Positions 8,592 to 17,562 of a stretch of 43,343 bases of DNA are shown here, piece by piece. Made by a program: the position numbers and the translations under genes. The notes under the pieces are model-generated. The model had not been told where the DNA came from. It saw only the letters and a list, made by a program, of their open reading frames with translations, and did not search any database. Source of the DNA: Bacteroidales bacterium. Its GTDB lineage: Bacteria; Bacteroidota; Bacteroidia; Bacteroidales; UBA3824. The DNA lies in NCBI GenBank assembly GCA_017412115.1, contig JAFPYR010000061.1, forward strand, positions 1 through 43,343. Direction: 5' to 3'. How positions within the stretch are numbered: position 1 is the stretch's first letter; each line of letters opens with the position of its first letter.

Positions 8592-8942
8592 ATGTACGAA
8601 TACATTAATTTGAATTATTTAAACACTGTATCTGCCGGTGATAAGGCCGTTAAAAAGCAAATTATCGAATTGTTTTTTACACAGATGGACGAAATCTCCG
8701 GCAAATTACAGGAAGCTTTGGACAAAAAAGATTATAAAGAACTTTCTCAAACGGCTCATCTTGCAAAATCTTCACTTAGGATAATGGGCATTGACGATAT
8801 CGCACAGCAAATGGAGGTTTTGCAGGAGACGGCCTCAGAGGAAAGTGAGGTTCACCGTTATCCTGAATTGGTGAAATATTTTCTGAAAAATATTCCTTTT
8901 GCTGTTAAGGAATTGCAAGAGGAATTGTCTAAAAACGGATAA
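8592..8942 (+). CDS. histidine phosphotransfer (Hpt) domain protein
   Basis: A 116-residue, all-helical protein. The segment TAHLAKSSLRIMG contains the Hpt signature with His56 as the predicted phosphorylated residue. Hpt proteins relay phosphate between hybrid kinases and response regulators. It is a stand-alone Hpt: no hybrid kinase or true receiver is encoded in the window. It lies 5 bases after the clpC-like gene and 7 bases before mfd, so all three are probably on one transcript; any functional link among them is not evident. Confidence 0.8.
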   Translation: MYEYINLNYLNTVSAGDKAVKKQIIELFFTQMDEISGKLQEALDKKDYKELSQTAHLAKSSLRIMGIDDIAQQMEVLQETASEESEVHRYPELVKYFLKNIPFAVKELQEELSKNG

Positions 8943-8949
8943 AAAAGCA

Positions 8950-11900
8950 ATGGAAAACACCCTCATCGACATATTTTCAAAACATAAAAATCATCTTGAA
9001 CTTGAAAATATTCTCAAAAAAACGAAAAGAGTTTTCGTAAAAGGAATGCAAACTTCCGCGTTGTCGTTTTTTGTTTCCTCCGACAAGAGGTTGAACTCTT
9101 TGCCTACGATTATAATTGCTGACAATCAGGAAGATGCGGCGTATTGTTATAATGATTTTCAAAGTGCGGAAACCCAAAGGGAGGTTTTTTATTATCCGTT
9201 TTCGCACAAACATTCTGTCCTAAAAACTGATGACGTTAATGAAATTTCGCCGGAGTCTTTGCTTTCCAAAACTGAGGTTTTGGACAAGATTTCTAAGTTG
9301 AAAAATTATGTTTTGATTACGTATCCTGAGGCGGCGGCAGAAAATGTTATCTGTCAAAAGGAACTTGAAAAAAACACATTAACCCTAAAAACCGGCGATA
9401 AACTCAGCACTGATTTTATTGTTGAAGTTCTTGATACTTACGGTTTTCAGCTTGTGGATTTTGTTGCCGAACCCGGACAATATTCTTTGAGGGGAAGTAT
9501 CATTGACATTTATTCTTATTCCAACGATGAACCTTACCGAATAGATTTTTTCGGGGACGAAATCGATTCAATACGAACCTTTGATGTTGTTAATCAGTTG
9601 TCTATTAGTAAAATAGATAACATTACGATTATTCCCGATATTTGCAAATCTAATTCTGAATTTGAGAAAATACCGTTTTTTGATTTTGTTTCAAAGGACG
9701 CTGTTTTGTGGTTCAACGATTATAATTTTTGCAAAAAACAGATTGGGGAGTTTTATAAAAGAAATTCTCCTGAAGAGGACGATATTGACAAAACTCAATT
9801 CGTTGCCCCTCAAGCTTTTGAAAAGGCTGTAGAGAATAAAATTCTTATTGATTCGGGTCTTAATATTGACACTAATGACGATTTTAATACGTTGAAATTC
9901 AATATTTTGGCTCAACCTAATTTTCAAAAGAATTTTTCGTTTTTGGCTGACGATATTTTTGAACATCAGGGGCTCGGATATAAGGTTTTTATTGCCGTTA
10001 TGAACGAGCGGCAAAACGTCCGTCTGCATGATATTTTTATCTCTGACGCCGTTAAAAAACACGTAAATTTTCAGGCTATTATCGCCTCTGTAAATCAAGG
10101 TTTTATTGATAACGATTTAAAACTTTGCTGTTATACCGACCACCAGATTTTTGAGAGGTATTTGAAATTCCGTTTGAAGGAAGCCCGTATTAAGAAAAAC
10201 CGTGATGCGCTGACTATCAGCGAGATGAACAATTTGAAACCGGGAGATTATGTTGTTCATCAAGACCATGGGATCGGAACTTTTGGCGGTTTGGAAATGC
10301 AGGAAATTAACGGCAAACCTCAGGAGGTTGTACGTCTTGTTTATAAGGACAATGATATTTTGTTTGTCAGCATTCATGCGCTTCACAAAATTTCAAAATA
10401 CAAAGCCGGCGACGGAGAGCCGCCGAAGATTTACAAACTCGGTTCTAACACGTGGAACCGTCTGAAACAGAAGACAAAAGCCAAGGTCAAGGATATTGCC
10501 GCTAAGTTAATAAAACTTTACGCGCAGAGAAAGCACGAAAAAGGTTTTGCTTTTTCGCCTGATTCGTATATGCAGCAGGCTTTGGAGGCTTCGTTTATTT
10601 ACGAGGACACTCCCGATCAGGAGAAAGCTACGGCAGCCGTTAAGGAGGATATGGAAAAAGCCGAGCCGATGGATCGTCTTATTTGTGGTGATGTCGGATT
10701 CGGAAAAACGGAAATTGCTGTCAGAGCGGCTTTTAAGGCTGCAACTGACGGAAAACAAGTTGCAGTTTTGGTGCCGACAACTATTCTTGCGCTTCAGCAT
10801 TACAAAACGTTTTCGGAGCGTTTGAAAGAATTTCCATGTAATGTGGAATATTTGAGCCGTCTTCGTTCTGTAAAAGAAATTCGTGAAATCATCAAAAAAC
10901 TTGCAAGCGGTGAAATCGACATTATTATCGGAACCCATAAAATTGTCGGTAAAGATATTAAATTCAAGGATTTAGGACTTTTAATAATTGACGAGGAACA
11001 GAAATTCGGAGTTTCTGTCAAGGAAAAATTAAAACAATTGAAACTCAATGTTGATACCTTGACACTTTCAGCGACACCTATTCCGAGGACTTTACAGTTT
11101 TCGCTTTTGGGAGCAAGGGATTTGTCGATTATCAACACACCGCCGCCAAACCGTTATCCTGTTGTAACAGAGGTTCATACCTTCAATGAAAACATTATAA
11201 AGGAGGCTATCGAATACGAAATGGGGCGGCACGGTCAAGTCTTTATAATTCAAAACAAAATCAAGGAAATTTACAAGACAGAGGCTCTTGTTAAAAAACT
11301 TTGTCCTAAAGCCGTTTGCTTGACGGGACACGGTCAGATGGATGGTAACATCTTGGAAGACATTATGTTATCGTTTATTAACAACGAGGCTGACGTTTTA
11401 ATCAGTACTACGATTATCGAAAACGGTCTTGACATTCCTAATGCTAATACGATTATCGTTTTGGACGCTCAGAATTTCGGTTTGAGCGAACTTCATCAGT
11501 TAAGGGGGCGTGTCGGAAGGTCTAACAAAAAGGCTTTCTGTTACTTAGTTGCTCCGCCGGAGGAAAATCTTACGCCTCAGGCACGTCAGAGGTTGAGGGC
11601 GATTGAGAATTTCTCTGAGCTTGGTAGCGGTTTTAATATCGCAATGCAAGACCTTGACATCAGAGGTGCTGGCAATCTTTTAGGCGGTGAGCAGAGCGGT
11701 TTTATAACTGAAATCGGTATCGAAACTTATCAGAAAATTTTGGACGAGGCTTTGGAAGAAATCAAAGAGGAAGAGTTCAAAAATTCAGCGCAATCGACCT
11801 CAAGCGAAGGTGTTATGCCTATGGATTTAAAATTTGTCAGCGATTGTACGATTGATACGGATATGTCGGTTTTGTTGCCGGAGGATTATGTTGAAAATAT

Positions 11901-12288
11901 TGCCGAAAGGGTTAAAATTTACCGAAAGCTTGATAATGTGAAAGACGAAGAGGGTTTGGAGGAAATTTCAAAACATCTTCAGGATAGGTTCGGACGGATT
12001 CCAAAACCAACCAAAGAGTTGTTTAACATTGTGAGAATCAGATGGGTAGCCATAAAACTCGGCATCGAAAGAATTTCGATGAAATCCGGCAAAATGTTGT
12101 GTTTCTTTCCCTCTGACGATTCTTCACCGTTTTATCAGTCGGATATTTTTGGCAGGATTTTGAATTATCTTCAACATCATCAACGCAATACGCAGATGAA
12201 ACAAGTTGGCGGAAAAGCTTGCATGGTGATTAATTCAATTGATAATACGCAAAAAGCACTTGACTTTTTGAAAGGAATAATTTCTTAA
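8950..12288 (+). CDS. mfd: transcription-repair coupling factor Mfd
   Basis: A 1112-residue DNA translocase that removes RNA polymerase stalled at DNA damage and recruits UvrA. Domains in order: UvrB-like N-terminal part (about 10-300); CarD-like RNA polymerase interaction domain (about 425-520, GDYVVHQDHGIG); superfamily 2 helicase with Walker A GDVGFGKTE (about 578) and Walker B DEEQ (about 681); TRG region with SATPIPRTLQ and QLRGRVGRS; and the C-terminal TRCF domain (about 960-1070). The length is normal for the family. The start at 8950 (MENTLIDIF) was chosen over an in-frame ATG at 8899 inside the Hpt gene. Confidence 0.96.
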   Translation: MENTLIDIFSKHKNHLELENILKKTKRVFVKGMQTSALSFFVSSDKRLNSLPTIIIADNQEDAAYCYNDFQSAETQREVFYYPFSHKHSVLKTDDVNEISPESLLSKTEVLDKISKLKNYVLITYPEAAAENVICQKELEKNTLTLKTGDKLSTDFIVEVLDTYGFQLVDFVAEPGQYSLRGSIIDIYSYSNDEPYRIDFFGDEIDSIRTFDVVNQLSISKIDNITIIPDICKSNSEFEKIPFFDFVSKDAVLWFNDYNFCKKQIGEFYKRNSPEEDDIDKTQFVAPQAFEKAVENKILIDSGLNIDTNDDFNTLKFNILAQPNFQKNFSFLADDIFEHQGLGYKVFIAVMNERQNVRLHDIFISDAVKKHVNFQAIIASVNQGFIDNDLKLCCYTDHQIFERYLKFRLKEARIKKNRDALTISEMNNLKPGDYVVHQDHGIGTFGGLEMQEINGKPQEVVRLVYKDNDILFVSIHALHKISKYKAGDGEPPKIYKLGSNTWNRLKQKTKAKVKDIAAKLIKLYAQRKHEKGFAFSPDSYMQQALEASFIYEDTPDQEKATAAVKEDMEKAEPMDRLICGDVGFGKTEIAVRAAFKAATDGKQVAVLVPTTILALQHYKTFSERLKEFPCNVEYLSRLRSVKEIREIIKKLASGEIDIIIGTHKIVGKDIKFKDLGLLIIDEEQKFGVSVKEKLKQLKLNVDTLTLSATPIPRTLQFSLLGARDLSIINTPPPNRYPVVTEVHTFNENIIKEAIEYEMGRHGQVFIIQNKIKEIYKTEALVKKLCPKAVCLTGHGQMDGNILEDIMLSFINNEADVLISTTIIENGLDIPNANTIIVLDAQNFGLSELHQLRGRVGRSNKKAFCYLVAPPEENLTPQARQRLRAIENFSELGSGFNIAMQDLDIRGAGNLLGGEQSGFITEIGIETYQKILDEALEEIKEEEFKNSAQSTSSEGVMPMDLKFVSDCTIDTDMSVLLPEDYVENIAERVKIYRKLDNVKDEEGLEEISKHLQDRFGRIPKPTKELFNIVRIRWVAIKLGIERISMKSGKMLCFFPSDDSSPFYQSDIFGRILNYLQHHQRNTQMKQVGGKACMVINSIDNTQKALDFLKGIIS

Positions 12289-12363
12289 ATATTTTTATTT
12301 TTTTAATTTTGATTTTCCGTTGATATATTTTAACTTTACAGCGGTAAAAAAATTGAAAGCAAT

Positions 12364-12903
12364 ATGAAAAAAATATTTACTTTTTTTGCAACTTTCTTGA
12401 TAGCCTTTTCTGTTAGGGCTCAGGAAGTTACACGTTTTGAGGAAAAAACTGAAATTCCCGTTTCTACTTCGGTTGATATGGGTTATAGTTTTTCTAATTT
12501 TTCTAATACGGAATATCTTGAAGCCAAGACCAAATTTCAGCCTTTGAAGCGTTGGGATTTTTCAGTTGGTTTGGGTATGGCGTTTTCTAATTTCAAGGCT
12601 CCCGTTTATTCTTCGGAATCTACGACGGCTAATTATCAGAATTTGAGAGCGTTAACAAATTATTATACCGCCTCTGCAAGTTATAGGGCGAGTCAAAAAT
12701 TGTCGATTTATTCGTCTGTGGTTTATTTCAAAAACGATATGTTGGGAAATAATTCTAACAAAAAAAGTCCGTATTTCAACCGTGATGCTTATATGGCGAC
12801 TTTTGGTGCAACATATCAGATAACGCCCTCTTTTTCAGTGGGTTTTGAAGTTAGAAATTCGCAGAATGTTAATCCTTACGGATTTTATTACGGAGGTTAT
12901 TAA
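12364..12903 (+). CDS. small secreted outer-membrane-like protein
   Basis: A 179-residue protein with a clear signal peptide (cleavage after VRA, before QEV). The mature part is made of alternating hydrophobic and polar residues with many Tyr, Ser and Phe (SVDMGYSFSNFS, SASYRASQKL, FSVGFEVRNS), as in a small outer-membrane beta-barrel. It ends YGFYYGGY. I recognise no named family. A possible weak -7 box TAACTTTA lies about 30 bases before the start. Confidence 0.65.
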   Translation: MKKIFTFFATFLIAFSVRAQEVTRFEEKTEIPVSTSVDMGYSFSNFSNTEYLEAKTKFQPLKRWDFSVGLGMAFSNFKAPVYSSESTTANYQNLRALTNYYTASASYRASQKLSIYSSVVYFKNDMLGNNSNKKSPYFNRDAYMATFGATYQITPSFSVGFEVRNSQNVNPYGFYYGGY

Positions 12904-12958
12904 AAAAATTAATATAAAAAATTGTACTCCGTATTATATTTTTTGTTAAAATTGCACC

Positions 12959-13510
12959 ATGAAATTTTTGCTGAAAATACGTCAGAATTTAGGATTTTCG
13001 CTTTTGAAGAGCAAAGTAAAAAAGTTGAAGCGCGAGAAAGCGTTCAATAACCTTGAAACGGCCTCTACGGTGGGGTTGTTGTTTGATTCATCTCAACAGG
13101 TAAATTACATTGCAGCGGCTAATTTTATAAATGAGTTGAGGGACAATGGAAAAACTGTTGAAGCTTTGGGAATGGTTTTGAATCAGGATATGTTGAAATA
13201 TTTTCCTGAAAGGGACGGTCTAAAGTTTTTCAGACTTGACGATTTGAGCTTTTTAGGCTATCCGAAAGCACCTTGCGTTGCACCTTTCATTAATAAAAAA
13301 TTTGATGTTCTGATAAATCTTTGTGTAGAGGAAAATCTTTCCGTTGATTACGTTATGGGTATGTCTATGTCAAAACTAAAAGTTTCTATGGACTTGAAAG
13401 ACAATGATTTTGCAGATTTTATACTACATTTCGGCACAGCGGTCAAACCGGACAGCGAACTTTTGCTGAAAAAAATCAAAGATTATCTTTCGGCATTCAG
13501 ACGAGGATAA
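12959..13510 (+). CDS. DUF6913 family protein
   Basis: A 183-residue soluble protein of unknown function. The basic N-terminus is followed by TVGLLFDSSQQ and a Rossmann-like pattern with PCVAPFINKKFDVLINLC in the middle. This matches the DUF6913 family, which in Bacteroidota is often encoded next to dapA, as it is here (27 bases upstream of it). The family assignment is from memory of such neighbours and sequence pattern; no activity is known to me. Confidence 0.65.
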   Translation: MKFLLKIRQNLGFSLLKSKVKKLKREKAFNNLETASTVGLLFDSSQQVNYIAAANFINELRDNGKTVEALGMVLNQDMLKYFPERDGLKFFRLDDLSFLGYPKAPCVAPFINKKFDVLINLCVEENLSVDYVMGMSMSKLKVSMDLKDNDFADFILHFGTAVKPDSELLLKKIKDYLSAFRRG

Positions 13511-13537
13511 AAATACATTATTATATACACTCTAATC

Positions 13538-14413
13538 ATGAGAAATGATAGCCTATTCGGAACGGGTGTTGCTTTGGTAACGCCTTTTGACAAAACCGGT
13601 GCGGTAGATTTTGCCGCATTAGAAAGACATTTGAATTTCATCATTGACGGCGGGGTTAATTACATAACCCTCCTTGGTACGACAGGCGAACCGCCTACGA
13701 TGAGCAAAGATGAAAAAACAAGCGTTATTAACTTCGTTAAAAAAACGGTTGCCGGCAGAGTCCCGATAGTCCTCGGCATCGGCGGAAACAATACTCAAGC
13801 TGTTGTTGAGGAAATTAAAAACACAGATTTAGACGGAATTAACTCAATTTTGAGTATTTGTCCTTATTATACAAAACCTAATCAAAGAGGTATTTATGCT
13901 CATTTCGCTGAAATTGCAAAATCTACTTCACTGCCAATAATACTTTACAATGTTCCGGGAAGAACTTCCCGTAATATCGACCCCGATACGGTCATAAAAC
14001 TTGCCTTAGATTTCAAAAATATTGTTGCTATCAAAGAGGCGAGTGGTAATATGTCGCAGATAATGAGCATTTTGGAGAAGAAACCTGAAGATTTTATGCT
14101 GATTTCCGGCGACGATTCTCTGACCGTTCCGATGATTTCTTTGGGATGTTCGGGCGTGATTTCGGTTGCTGCAAACGTTGTTCCTAAGAAATTTTCTTCG
14201 ATGATAAATCTTGCTTTGAAAGGCGACTTTGTTCACGCAAGAAAACTTCATTTTGAACTTTTGGGATTGATGAACGCGCTCTTTGAGGACGGCTCTCCGG
14301 CGGGCGCAAAGGCGGCTTTGAAAATTCTCGGCATTATGGACGAAAATTTACGTTTACCTCTTGTTCCGGTTTGTGATTCGGTACGTGAAAAAATTCGTAA
14401 ATTTTTGAGTTAA
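13538..14413 (+). CDS. dapA: 4-hydroxy-tetrahydrodipicolinate synthase
   Basis: A 291-residue cytoplasmic enzyme that condenses pyruvate with aspartate semialdehyde in lysine and diaminopimelate synthesis. It has the TIM-barrel pattern of the DapA family: GTTGE substrate loop (residues 47-51), catalytic Tyr137 in LYNVPGRT, and Schiff-base Lys166 in AIKEASG. Length is typical. It sits between the DUF6913 gene and a glycosidase gene with short gaps, suggesting one transcript. Confidence 0.96.
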   Translation: MRNDSLFGTGVALVTPFDKTGAVDFAALERHLNFIIDGGVNYITLLGTTGEPPTMSKDEKTSVINFVKKTVAGRVPIVLGIGGNNTQAVVEEIKNTDLDGINSILSICPYYTKPNQRGIYAHFAEIAKSTSLPIILYNVPGRTSRNIDPDTVIKLALDFKNIVAIKEASGNMSQIMSILEKKPEDFMLISGDDSLTVPMISLGCSGVISVAANVVPKKFSSMINLALKGDFVHARKLHFELLGLMNALFEDGSPAGAKAALKILGIMDENLRLPLVPVCDSVREKIRKFLS

Positions 14414-14434
14414 GAAAAAAAACAATAACAAAGC

Positions 14435-16195
14435 ATGGACAATTATCCGTCTTGGGCGGCACAAGTCATTTGGTATGAAATTTTTCCCGAGCGATTTTGT
14501 CGGAAAAATTATGAAAATCCGATTTCTTCTTTGGATATACTCGGGACTACGCCGTGGAATTTTTCAAAAAATTCCGCGTGGAAAATTCACCCTTGGACTT
14601 CAGATTGGTACAGACGGCAACCATACGAAACAGAAAATTCTAAAAGTCTTAAAATCAATATTCTAAGACGCAGATATTGTGGTGATTTGAGGGGCATTAT
14701 CTCCAAACTTGACTATTTGTCAAAGTTAGGGGTTAATGCCCTTTATTTTACGCCTATGCAGTATTCTCCCTCGCTTCACCGTTACGACGGGACTAATTTT
14801 TTGCATATCGATCCTTTTTTGGGGGATAATCCTTTGGAGGATTTGAAAATTATCGCTCAAGAGGATTTCTTGGATTTTGATAACGCGGCGTGGACTTCGG
14901 CAGATTTATTAGCATTGGAAATGATTAAAAAAGCCCATTCTTTGGGTATGAAAGTAGTTTTTGACGGTGTTTTCAATCATATCGGTTATAATTCCAAACC
15001 TTTTCAGGATGTTATGAAAAATACCCGAAAATCAGAATTTGCCGATTGGTTTTTGATAGATTGGGAAAAATCCACCAAAAAAAATCTCGTTTATCAAAAG
15101 TTTTGGGGATTTGTTAAGGAAATGCCGAAGTTGAACTACGGTTGCAAAAAAGTCAAAGAATATGTATTTTCGACTTTGAAGCGGTGGTTGAAACCGATTG
15201 TCAGCGGCACTGAGTTTGAGGGCATTGACGGTTGGAGAATAGATCATGCGATAGGAGTGCCTTTAACGTTTTGGAAATCGGCTAATGCTTTTGTTAAGAG
15301 CTTAAAACCTAATGCCTTGTTCTTAGGCGAACTTATTGAACCTCTGGGAGTTATAAAGCCGTATTTGGACGAAAAATGTTTTGATTCGGTAATGAATTAT
15401 GGCTTTTATTTTTCCTTATTGCAGTTTTTTGTTGCTGAAAACAACTCTATTTCCGCTTTACAATTTGACAAGTTGCTCAGAAGTCAATTAAAACTTTTGA
15501 ATCTTTCCTCTAACTTTTTGGCGATGAACCTTTTAGGAACGCATGATACGGAGCGTTTTGCCTCCTACATCGTGAATCGCGGATTGAAAAAGTATTCCAC
15601 TTTTGAGGAATTTTTTGAAAATTCTCATATTGAAGACAAAAAGTACAGTTCCCGTGCTCCGAATGACTTTGAGCGAAAAATTCAAAAAATGGCGGTAGTC
15701 TTTGAGTTTTCGATGGTTGGCTCGCCGATGATTTATTACGGCGACGAGCTTGGTATGTGGGGCGCAAACGATCCTGACTGCCGCAAACCTATGATTTGGC
15801 CGGAGCTTTCCTTTGAGGACGAACAAATTCTTGTGGGCGGAAGACGTACTAAAAAGTACGATAAAATTGAGGTTAATCAAAATATTTTTGACTTTTATAA
15901 ACGAATAATTAACTTTAGAAAATCCAACATAGAGGTTTTGTCGTGGGGCAAATTATTAACTTTGTATGCTGACAAGGAAAAACGTGTTTACATTTACGAG
16001 CGGACGTTGAAAAAAGAGCGGATTATTTTTGGTTTTAACCGCGAACTTGAGCCTTGCAGTCTAGAAATCAATTTAGGCGTAAAAACTGTTTTAAAAAACG
16101 TTTTGAACGGCACAAAACTTGATACTGATAATTTCGGACATGTAAGATTGACATTAGAGCCTGTAAGTTTTACAATTTTATCGCGATGCGAATAG
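14435..16195 (+). CDS. GH13 alpha-amylase-family glycoside hydrolase
   Basis: A 586-residue (beta/alpha)8 glycosidase of family GH13. Region I is VVFDGVFNHIG; the catalytic nucleophile is Asp270 (DGWRIDHA), the acid/base is Glu299 (FLGELIEP) and the transition-state Asp is Asp371 (LLGTHDTERF). No signal peptide is present, so it should act in the cytoplasm or be retained inside, probably on maltodextrins, like neopullulanase or cyclomaltodextrinase. The exact specificity cannot be set from sequence. It starts 21 bases after dapA. Confidence 0.88.
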   Translation: MDNYPSWAAQVIWYEIFPERFCRKNYENPISSLDILGTTPWNFSKNSAWKIHPWTSDWYRRQPYETENSKSLKINILRRRYCGDLRGIISKLDYLSKLGVNALYFTPMQYSPSLHRYDGTNFLHIDPFLGDNPLEDLKIIAQEDFLDFDNAAWTSADLLALEMIKKAHSLGMKVVFDGVFNHIGYNSKPFQDVMKNTRKSEFADWFLIDWEKSTKKNLVYQKFWGFVKEMPKLNYGCKKVKEYVFSTLKRWLKPIVSGTEFEGIDGWRIDHAIGVPLTFWKSANAFVKSLKPNALFLGELIEPLGVIKPYLDEKCFDSVMNYGFYFSLLQFFVAENNSISALQFDKLLRSQLKLLNLSSNFLAMNLLGTHDTERFASYIVNRGLKKYSTFEEFFENSHIEDKKYSSRAPNDFERKIQKMAVVFEFSMVGSPMIYYGDELGMWGANDPDCRKPMIWPELSFEDEQILVGGRRTKKYDKIEVNQNIFDFYKRIINFRKSNIEVLSWGKLLTLYADKEKRVYIYERTLKKERIIFGFNRELEPCSLEINLGVKTVLKNVLNGTKLDTDNFGHVRLTLEPVSFTILSRCE

Positions 16196-16202
16196 TCTTT
16201 CC

Positions 16203-16245
16203 ATTCTTGAGAATCAAATCCTAAAAAACTTCAGTTGAAGACTTC
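16203..16245. promoter_or_regulatory. inverted repeats upstream of a sigma-54-like site
   Basis: Three short palindromes cluster here: ATTCT-TG-AGAAT (16203-16214), CTTCA-GT-TGAAG (16229-16240) and GAAG-A-CTTC (16237-16245). They lie 50-90 bases before the sigma-54-like element and could be activator binding sites. The symmetry is seen; the role is inferred. Confidence 0.35.
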
Positions 16246-16289
16246 TAAAAACGTGAAAATTAGCGATGTATAAGATGGGGAAATAAATG

Positions 16290-16304
16290 TGGCACGCTTT
16301 TTGG
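16290..16304 (+). promoter_or_regulatory. sigma-54-like promoter
   Basis: TGGCACG-CTTT-TTGG matches the RpoN consensus TGGCACG-N4-TTGC at all positions except the last (G for C). Spacing between the two elements is correct. The predicted start of transcription is about 25 bases before the ATG at 16341. The imperfect -12 element lowers confidence. Confidence 0.5.
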
Positions 16305-16340
16305 TGTATTACAAGTAACAAACTTAAATCACAAACAAAA

Positions 16341-16556
16341 ATGGCAAATTTAACATGGGCGGGTATAATATCGAAAGGTATTTTAAAAATGAAGCTCGCA
16401 TTTGACAAAAGCGTAAAAGTTCCGGAGAGAGTAAAAATTATGGAACATTGGGCGCAAGAGGTTTCACACTCTGATATTAGCATAATCGAGACTCAGCATT
16501 TTGATGATATGAGCTCGATAAAGGCGATTATCAAAGGTGTAAAACGCGTTAAGTAA
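16341..16556 (+). CDS. small protein of unknown function behind a sigma-54-like site
   Basis: A 71-residue basic protein starting MANLTWAGIISKGILKMKL and ending IKGVKRVK. It has no signal peptide; a weakly amphipathic N-terminus is followed by a charged middle (MEHWAQEVSHSD). I recognise no family. Evidence that it is real: it has an isolated promoter-like element at the correct distance, a strong terminator 30 bases after its stop, and no competing frame. I took the ATG at 16341 because an in-frame earlier start (16287) would overlap the promoter element. Confidence 0.55.
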   Translation: MANLTWAGIISKGILKMKLAFDKSVKVPERVKIMEHWAQEVSHSDISIIETQHFDDMSSIKAIIKGVKRVK

Positions 16557-16584
16557 TTAAAAAATTAACAAACTCAACTCGACT

Positions 16585-16620
16585 AAAAAAGGCTGCGAAA
16601 ACAGCCTTTTTTTCTTTTTT
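16585..16620. terminator. bidirectional terminator
   Basis: Stem AGGCTG / CAGCCT (16590-16595 with 16602-16607) flanked by A-rich sequence on the left and a T-rich run on the right. It serves the small gene on the plus strand and the XRE regulator gene on the minus strand. Confidence 0.85.
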
Positions 16621-16992
16621 TTAGTCTTCGAGTTCTTCTTCTAATTCTTTTTCAACGTCGGATTGTACTTTTTTGCGTTCTTGTTTAGAATTTGGTTTTA
16701 TGAGCGTAAAATATTCTTCTATTGCAGAATTAATGATTTTTTTGAGTTCTTCCCTTTGCGTCATAGTGAGCGAAGGTTTTTCGGATTCGTTGTCCTCCAA
16801 TGTTAGATAACTTACCGTAACTCCCAATGCATCAGCGATTTTTATCAGGTTTTTAATATTGTAATTATTAGGTTCCTGACGGTTGAGCATTGTTCTAAGG
16901 CTTATAATCGGAATATTGGTTTCTCTTGCAAGCCTCGAAACCGTCCAGCCTTTTTCTATTCTAAGGCTCTGAATTTTGTTTGTAATGTTCAT
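16621..16992 (-). CDS. XRE-family transcriptional regulator
   Basis: A 123-residue DNA-binding protein. Residues 5-65 form a lambda-Cro/CI type helix-turn-helix (IQSLRIEKGWTVSRLARE, IPIISLRTML, NLIKIADALGVTVSYL). The C-terminal half is charged and probably helical (EYFTLIKPNSKQERK, EKELEEELED), perhaps for dimerisation. No ligand domain. It is transcribed alone towards the small gene behind the sigma-54-like site; a regulatory link is possible but not shown. Confidence 0.88.
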   Translation of the reverse strand: MNITNKIQSLRIEKGWTVSRLARETNIPIISLRTMLNRQEPNNYNIKNLIKIADALGVTVSYLTLEDNESEKPSLTMTQREELKKIINSAIEEYFTLIKPNSKQERKKVQSDVEKELEEELED

Positions 16993-17093
16993 AATACGTT
17001 TTGATTTTTGAAATTTAAACGTTCAAAAGTAATAAAAAAATATGACAATCCAAATGTTTATTATTAAATTTAGTTTTATTAACAAAAAAACAT

Positions 17094-17130
17094 AAAAAAA
17101 ACGGCTTATTGAAAAAAATCAATAAGTCGT
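17094..17130 (-). terminator. ssrA terminator
   Basis: A 12-bp stem with one mismatch (17101-17112 with 17119-17130) followed on the minus strand by a T run. It lies 7 bases after the tmRNA 3' end. Confidence 0.85.
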
Positions 17131-17136
17131 TTTTTG

Positions 17137-17539
17137 TGGAGCTGCGGGGGGTCGAACCCCGGTCCGAACAAGAGACCACCGTGCTTTCTACATGCTTAGT
17201 TCTCATTTGATTTTCGTAAACAGCCCGGGTGAAAACTCTCTAACTGTTTCTTATCCTTTAAAAAAATTTCGTCTTCGCGTCAAGGCACGCAAAAACTATT
17301 CTGTGAATTGATTGCACCTTCTTATCGCTTGAGGCCACAGACTTTCCTGCGGAAGATGTCCCGTTCTGCATACTCCGATGCAGAATTAAGCAAGTTTACT
17401 AAACCTTCAACTTAGGCAGCGAGAGCGTAATCGTAATTTTCGCCAATTATAGTTTTGTAACCCTGATTGCGGAAGTTGTTACGTGTTCCGACATGCTTAC
17501 ACGCCGACCTTGCCTGCCGTCAAAACCAAAGTCAGCCCC
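17137..17539 (-). ncRNA. ssrA: tmRNA (ssrA)
   Basis: Transfer-messenger RNA of 403 bases on the minus strand. The 5' end GGGGCTGAC and the 3' end GTCAGCTCC-like acceptor arm (…CCCCGCAGCTCCA, CCA encoded) form the tRNA-like part, with the T-loop GGTTCGACCCC. The internal reading frame at 17444-17412 encodes the tag GENYDYALAA and a TAA stop; the first tag residue Ala would come from the charged tmRNA. It frees stalled ribosomes together with SmpB and tags the product for proteolysis. A promoter box lies at 17553-17560, overlapping the gap behind porV. Confidence 0.95.
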
Positions 17540-17552
17540 TATAAAAGTGCGG

Positions 17553-17560
17553 CAAAGTTA
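17553..17560 (-). promoter_or_regulatory. -7 box of ssrA
   Basis: TAACTTTG on the minus strand, 13 bases before the predicted tmRNA 5' end. Exact TAnnTTTG match. Confidence 0.6.
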
Positions 17561-17562
17561 AA

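Noticed and set aside
9691..10098. Minus-strand frame within mfd
   Set aside because: It is a shadow of the well-supported helicase gene, with no start signal or motif.
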